26,321 nucleotides of DNA from an uncultured Collinsella sp. (lineage in GTDB: Bacteria; Actinomycetota; Coriobacteriia; Coriobacteriales; Coriobacteriaceae): the NCBI GenBank assembly GCA_900550205.1, contig URRJ01000007.1:1-26321 (forward strand), in the 5' to 3' direction. Position numbers and translations under genes: made by a program. How positions within the stretch are numbered: the first letter of the stretch is position 1; every line of letters starts with the position of its first letter. Shown here piece by piece: positions 22,551 through 26,321 of the stretch. The notes beneath the pieces were generated by a model, which saw nothing but the letters and a program-made list of their open reading frames with translations, searched no databases and had not been told where the DNA came from.

Positions 22551-24092
22551 CTATTCCGCATCGACCACACGAAGCAGATATGCCACGCGCGTTGCGGCCG
22601 TGCATTTAAAACGCTCGTCCGCGCGAACGCCCGCGACCCATACCACGGCACCTCCCGGAGCCGTTCTTACCACGGGTACGCCAGAGCGGTCTAAAACAGG
22701 AATGCGCGCCTCGTTCAACAGGTCTGACACTTTCTTGCTTCGGCCGTTCATCCCCAACGGACACATTACATCTCCCGGTACAGGGCTATCCACCCACAGG
22801 CGCGCCGATCGTGCCTCGGCGGGAATCTCCCCGCGCGAGCCGGCTAGCATCCGCTCGCTATCGCGGTCGGCGAATCCCAGAGCCGCCGCATCCACCAAGG
22901 CCGCAACCTCTCCGGCAGCAGCAAGCTCGCGGGCACGATGCACGATATCGCACCCCGGCTCCACAGCTATCGGCTCTGCCGTCAGCATACGCCCCGCCCC
23001 CAGCGGCAGACGGCCGGGAACGGAGATCCAGTCGGCTACTAAGCCCTCGCGCGCCGCCGGGGCCTTGAGCGCCAGCATGCCAAACTCCACCCGGGCATCA
23101 ATTCCCGCAGGAAGCGTAACCGAGCCCGAGCCCGCAGCGATGCAGGCGAGCACGCGCTCCACGTGCCGCATCTCCGGTCGTGCGTCGGGATCGATACGCT
23201 TAATCGCCAACCGCACAATACGCCGTGCAATCACAACCTCGGCGGCGGCAAGACGGCGCGCATCGAGCACCAGTGCGCCCGCCGCTTCCTTGCGCAAGCA
23301 GCTTCGAAACGCCTGTGCCGAAAGCTGGGAAAGAAAGGCGTCTTCGTCGCCCAGAATTTCGCAAGCGGCGCCAATCGTCTTACAGACGTTCGCGTTGCGC
23401 TGTGCCACCACCGGCATCACCCGATGGCGCACATAGTTGCGCAGGTACGAAACGTCCTCGTTGCTTTCATCTTCCCGCCATGGCTGACCGTGCACCTGCA
23501 GATAGCTCACGAGCTCATCGTGCGTGAAGTCGAGCAAGGGGCGCACCACAATGTTCCGACGGCGCGGAATGCTCGAAAGACCCGCAGGACCCGACCCTTT
23601 AATGGCATTCATCAAAAACGTTTCCGCGCGGTCCGACGAGGTATGCGCGGTGCAGATACGAGCCGCCGTCCGCGGTGCGCCCGATTCGGCACAAAGTTCG
23701 CGAACATATCTCCGTGCCGCGGCGTAGCGCACCTCGCGGGCCGCAGCCTCGATATTGCCCGATTCGTTATCAAAATAGGCATGCTCAACACACAGCGGCA
23801 AGCCGTATTGCGCACACAGGTCACGTACAAAGGCCTCGTCGCCATCGGATGCCTCCCCGCGCAGATGATGGTTCACATGCAGCACGTGCAAACGCTCGCG
23901 CGCAATGGGAGCGACGCCGCGGCCGTCCTGGATATCCAGCTTTGATGTGCAAGCCATAAGGAGCAGTGCCGTCGAGTCCGCACCGCCTGATACCATGAGC
24001 ACTACGGGGGCAGCGGCCTGCCGCGTTGCCAGAGCGCTCTTATCCGTCCTCGGCGCGGCATGATGTCCATAGTGCTGAGATACCGTTGGCAT
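22551..24092 (-). CDS. tilS: tRNA(Ile)-lysidine synthetase
   Basis: The 513-residue protein has the PP-loop SGGADS (35-40) of N-type ATP pyrophosphatases and continues with the TilS core, including HVNHHLRGEASDGDEAFVRDL, a family hallmark. A C-terminal substrate-binding region ends the protein. It converts cytidine 34 of the isoleucine CAU-anticodon tRNA to lysidine, an essential step for decoding AUA. It precedes hpt and ftsH, the usual order. AGGAGG lies upstream of the ATG at 24092. It diverges from an MBL-fold hydrolase across only 48 bases, so the two promoters must overlap. Confidence 0.95.
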   Translation of the reverse strand: MPTVSQHYGHHAAPRTDKSALATRQAAAPVVLMVSGGADSTALLLMACTSKLDIQDGRGVAPIARERLHVLHVNHHLRGEASDGDEAFVRDLCAQYGLPLCVEHAYFDNESGNIEAAAREVRYAAARRYVRELCAESGAPRTAARICTAHTSSDRAETFLMNAIKGSGPAGLSSIPRRRNIVVRPLLDFTHDELVSYLQVHGQPWREDESNEDVSYLRNYVRHRVMPVVAQRNANVCKTIGAACEILGDEDAFLSQLSAQAFRSCLRKEAAGALVLDARRLAAAEVVIARRIVRLAIKRIDPDARPEMRHVERVLACIAAGSGSVTLPAGIDARVEFGMLALKAPAAREGLVADWISVPGRLPLGAGRMLTAEPIAVEPGCDIVHRARELAAAGEVAALVDAAALGFADRDSERMLAGSRGEIPAEARSARLWVDSPVPGDVMCPLGMNGRSKKVSDLLNEARIPVLDRSGVPVVRTAPGGAVVWVAGVRADERFKCTAATRVAYLLRVVDAE

Positions 24093-24140
24093 TCGCTTCC
24101 TCCTCTATTCGTCCGCACCCATTGTATCCTTTGGAATCTT

Positions 24141-24950
24141 ATGTCTCGCCTGCACCTTCATATCCTCGGCAGCGGCTCAAAAGGCAACTGCGCACTCGTC
24201 GAGGGGCCTCAGGGGCTCATCATGATCGATAACGGCCTGTCCCGCCGCGAGACACTTAAACGCATGGCGGAGCTTGGCCTCTCGGCAGACGACGTCGCCG
24301 CTCTTGTAATCACTCATGAGCATGGAGACCATATCAAGGGGCTCGATGTATGGTGCAAGCACTGGCATGGTCCCCTCTTTGCCAGCAGGGGCACCCTTTC
24401 ATGCAAAGAAAACCTCGCGCATCTGCCCGTGGAGGAATTTGACCCCGGCGACACGTTCCGCATTGCCGGCATCCACGTACAAACCTACTCAACATCGCAC
24501 GATGTCATCAATCCTGTTGCCTATCGATTCAATGCTCTCGATGATTCCATTGGGTTTGCCACCGACACCGGAGAGTTGTCGAGCAAGGCCATAGGCATCC
24601 TCAAAGACTGTCGAGTTCTCGCACTCGAAAGCAACCACGATGTGACTATGTTGCGCGAAGGAACGTACCCCCGCTTTCTTCAGGAGCGCATCCTGTCCAC
24701 AAAGGGGCACCTCTCCAACAGCCAGGCCGCCGAAGCCGCGCGCGAACTTGTTACCGATCGCACCGAACAGCTCATCGCCATGCACATCAGCCAGGACAAT
24801 AATCGTCCAAGCCTTACCGTCAAAAGCTATGCCAACGCGCTTGATGCAAGGCTCGATGATGAGCTCGGCAGCTCTGCCACACTTCTTCAAGGGCCACGGA
24901 AGCTCTCGATACGCCCTGCAAGTCAGTATCAACCGACAACTATTCAATAG
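24141..24950 (+). CDS. MBL-fold metallohydrolase (YycJ/WalJ-like)
   Basis: The start MSRLHLHILGSGSKGNCALVEG at 24141 gives 269 residues; the in-frame ATG at 24060 would overlap the divergent tilS start and is rejected. The beta-lactamase-fold metal motif HEHGDH (59-64) is intact, and ATDTGELS and SNHD lie downstream as expected for further metal ligands. The N-terminal LGSGSKGNC is characteristic of the YycJ/WalJ branch, which in Firmicutes is linked to DNA metabolism and the WalRK cell-wall system. No WalRK genes are nearby, so that link is not supported here. The ribosome site is weak, with a TATCCT box 11 bases before the ATG. Confidence 0.88.
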   Translation: MSRLHLHILGSGSKGNCALVEGPQGLIMIDNGLSRRETLKRMAELGLSADDVAALVITHEHGDHIKGLDVWCKHWHGPLFASRGTLSCKENLAHLPVEEFDPGDTFRIAGIHVQTYSTSHDVINPVAYRFNALDDSIGFATDTGELSSKAIGILKDCRVLALESNHDVTMLREGTYPRFLQERILSTKGHLSNSQAAEAARELVTDRTEQLIAMHISQDNNRPSLTVKSYANALDARLDDELGSSATLLQGPRKLSIRPASQYQPTTIQ

Positions 24951-24966
24951 TCCCTCAAGACAACAA

Positions 24967-24998
24967 AAGGGGGCTGGGAATCACTTCCCAGCCCCCTT
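24967..24998. terminator. Bidirectional terminator between the MBL and Hsp20 genes
   Basis: AAGGGGGCTGGGAA (24967-24980) pairs perfectly with TTCCCAGCCCCCTT (24985-24998) over a 4-base loop. On the minus strand a TTTTGTTGTC tail follows, suited to the Hsp20 gene; on the plus strand the MBL gene ends 16 bases before it. Confidence 0.88.
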
Positions 24999-25030
24999 AA
25001 CTCATATTCTCGATTGAAGCAGAGCCATCG

Positions 25031-25462
25031 TTAGTCGATAGAGATCTTCGTGACGTTCTTCTTCTCGACAATCTTGGGAACCGTAACGGTCAGGATGCCG
25101 TCAGCGTACTTTGCAGAAAGACCCTCACTCGAAGCATCCTTCAGGTACACGCCGCGCGTCGCGCTGTACGAGCCGAATTCCTTCTGCAGGAAGTTCTTGC
25201 CCTCGTTTTCGGCGCTCTCCTCGACGTTCACGCTGATCGACAGGCGACCCTCATTGAGTTCGACGTCGATGTCATCCTTGGCAACACCGGTCAGATACGC
25301 CTTGACCTCATAGCCATCGCCCTTGTCCTCAACGTCAACGGGGAACGCCTTGGAGGCAATCGAGTTATTCGCCAGGTCGGTCATGTCATCAAACAGATCA
25401 AACAGCGAGCTTGCAGAAGGACGGACGCCAAAAACCGAACGATAAGGAACCATGCTTGCCAT
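25031..25462 (-). CDS. Small heat shock protein, Hsp20/alpha-crystallin family
   Basis: The ATG at 25462 follows AAGGAG with 8-base spacing and gives 143 residues; the longer upstream frame has no such site. The alpha-crystallin domain spans about 38-135, with AYLTGVAKDDIDVELNEGRL and the conserved ADGILTVTVPK. The C-terminal ISI (KISID) is the IxI motif used to dock neighbouring subunits. It holds unfolding proteins in a soluble state during stress, in the cytoplasm. The long AT-rich upstream region carries an inverted repeat that may bind a heat-shock regulator; neither CIRCE nor the HspR HAIR sequence is seen. Confidence 0.93.
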   Translation of the reverse strand: MASMVPYRSVFGVRPSASSLFDLFDDMTDLANNSIASKAFPVDVEDKGDGYEVKAYLTGVAKDDIDVELNEGRLSISVNVEESAENEGKNFLQKEFGSYSATRGVYLKDASSEGLSAKYADGILTVTVPKIVEKKNVTKISID

Positions 25463-25528
25463 GTTTACCACTCCTTGTAAGGACTGCCGAGTCATCTTCT
25501 AGGTGACTGGGACTTCTTTTGACGCTTT

Positions 25529-25557
25529 TATATATGCCCAGCAGCTTCTCATATATA
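25529..25557. promoter_or_regulatory. Inverted repeat in the Hsp20 promoter region
   Basis: TATATATG (25529-25536) and CATATATA (25550-25557) form a perfect 8-bp inverted repeat with a 13-base spacer, in an AT-rich stretch upstream of hsp20. ACTATAA is also repeated at 25563-25569 and 25587-25593. Operator or promoter function is inference. Confidence 0.4.
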
Positions 25558-25739
25558 CACTGACTATAAAGTTTTTTAAGTCTCTTACTATAAGTATATC
25601 TAAGTGTAGTTGACTAAGGTTTTAGATAGATTAAGGTTCTTTGAACCGTGCCTTAAATAGCGAGTATGTCCCTGGCAAATTCGGACACGGGGCTTACAAT
25701 GAGCGCGTAAGCGTTGTTGATAACGAGCTAAAGGGCACC

Positions 25740-26207
25740 ATGGACGATCAAAGACAGGACAACAGGTTTATGCCGACGCAGGGCGAAGAGTCTACCGCGC
25801 AGCCGGCGCGGTTCCATCGCCCCCATATCTCGCAAGAGCCCATCAATGATTCCGAGCCCGAGTATGTAACGAGAAATCGATATCAAACACTCGAGGATGT
25901 ACAAACGGGGCGCAAAAATATGGGCGTGGCCTCGGGTGACCCTGTATATCTAAAAGATGCCCCGCTCTCTAAAAACAGTGCAGATAATGATGAGCCGATG
26001 CGAGAATCCGTCACTCATCAACAAAGAGGACCTCGGCCCAAGCAAACCTTGACGCATTCGGCTCGTTATCTCGAAACGCCAAAACAGGGAAAGTCGATCT
26101 TCGTTTCGTCAAGGAAACGACGCAAGCAGCATCGACTGACAATTCTGCTTTTGGTCATTACGGTCATAGCGATTGCTGTTGTAATTCGATTCATAATCTT
26201 TAAATAA
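25740..26207 (+). CDS. Small protein with a single C-terminal membrane span
   Basis: I do not recognise the family. The ATG at 25740 follows AAAGGG and gives 155 residues (MDDQRQDNRFMPTQGEE); an in-frame TTG at 25641 would add 33 residues and cannot be excluded. The first 120 residues are polar, rich in Gln, Asn, Asp and Arg, and probably disordered. A basic stretch SSRKRRKQHR is followed by one hydrophobic span (LTILLLVITVIAIAVVIRF) and a four-residue tail. This layout predicts a tail-anchored protein with the long part in the cytoplasm. It diverges from hsp20 and shares its AT-rich promoter region, so a stress-related role is a guess only. Base composition is more AT-rich than its neighbours. 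Confidence 0.65.
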   Translation: MDDQRQDNRFMPTQGEESTAQPARFHRPHISQEPINDSEPEYVTRNRYQTLEDVQTGRKNMGVASGDPVYLKDAPLSKNSADNDEPMRESVTHQQRGPRPKQTLTHSARYLETPKQGKSIFVSSRKRRKQHRLTILLLVITVIAIAVVIRFIIFK

Positions 26208-26279
26208 AAGCAGAGCTTCAAAAAGGCAACGAGAGCGACTCGTGTAACTGTGTCATTTGCGACCAATAAACGCAAAAAA

Positions 26280-26303
26280 GGGGGAAGCCGCGAGGCCTCC
26301 CCC
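26280..26303 (-). terminator. Terminator for an unseen minus-strand gene at the right edge
   Basis: GGGGGA-A-GCC (26280-26289) pairs with GGC-C-TCCCCC (26294-26303) with one internal mismatch. On the minus strand TTTTTT follows directly, so it ends a leftward gene lying beyond the window. It could also serve the small membrane protein gene. Confidence 0.75.
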
Positions 26304-26321
26304 CTCTCAGTTCAAGCGTAC

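Noticed and set aside
24060..24140. Upstream extension of the MBL-fold protein
   Set aside because: It would overlap the tilS start region, lacks a ribosome site, and the family's conserved N-terminus begins at 24141.

Overview
The window looks like a chromosomal segment of a Gram-positive, fairly high-GC gut actinobacterium of the class Coriobacteriia, most like Collinsella. This is inferred from the gene mix, namely PTS sugar uptake, a split transketolase, a Tat-type lipoprotein transporter component, an Hsp20 and an actinobacterial FusA2-type EF-G paralogue, and from codon and GC style. No 16S rRNA or other decisive marker is present. No rRNA, tRNA, CRISPR array, prophage or intact insertion sequence was found.

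Layout. (1) 1-1668 (-) is a partial AlbA/Schlafen-type ATP-binding regulator. Upstream lies a dense array of about eleven copies of a TCTCTCTAA-type motif, very probably its operator array. (2) 2066-8061 (-) is a six-gene sugar operon: fructose-type PTS IIBC, GatZ-like protein, transaldolase, transketolase N and C subunits, PTS IIA. A divergent LacI regulator (8477-9487) faces it. (3) 9607-10587 (+) is an exported non-specific nuclease, convergent with an EF-G-like protein (10717-12792, -). (4) 13103-15512 (-) is a polar amino acid ABC transporter (binding lipoprotein, permease, ATPase) with a 105-bp palindrome inside the operon. (5) 15605-15743 is a 139-bp palindromic element with 35-bp arms, followed by an RlmD-type rRNA methyltransferase (+). 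(6) A PHP phosphoesterase and a PLP aminotransferase (both -) follow. (7) 19721-24092 (-) is the conserved tilS-hpt-ftsH cluster, with a divergent MBL-fold hydrolase (+). (8) An Hsp20 (-) and a small single-TM protein (+) diverge at the right end.

How the genes work together. The sugar operon would import and phosphorylate a sugar, convert it with the GatZ-like protein, and feed it through transaldolase and transketolase into the non-oxidative pentose phosphate pathway. The substrate cannot be fixed from sequence. No GatY-type catalytic aldolase is present, so the GatZ-like protein probably acts alone, plausibly as a ketose-phosphate epimerase. The amino acid transporter and the aminotransferase, about 4 kb apart, share a near-identical 20-bp operator-like sequence, which suggests one amino acid regulon.

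The best candidates for something new are the operator array with its regulator, the sugar operon, the shared operator and the two large palindromic elements.
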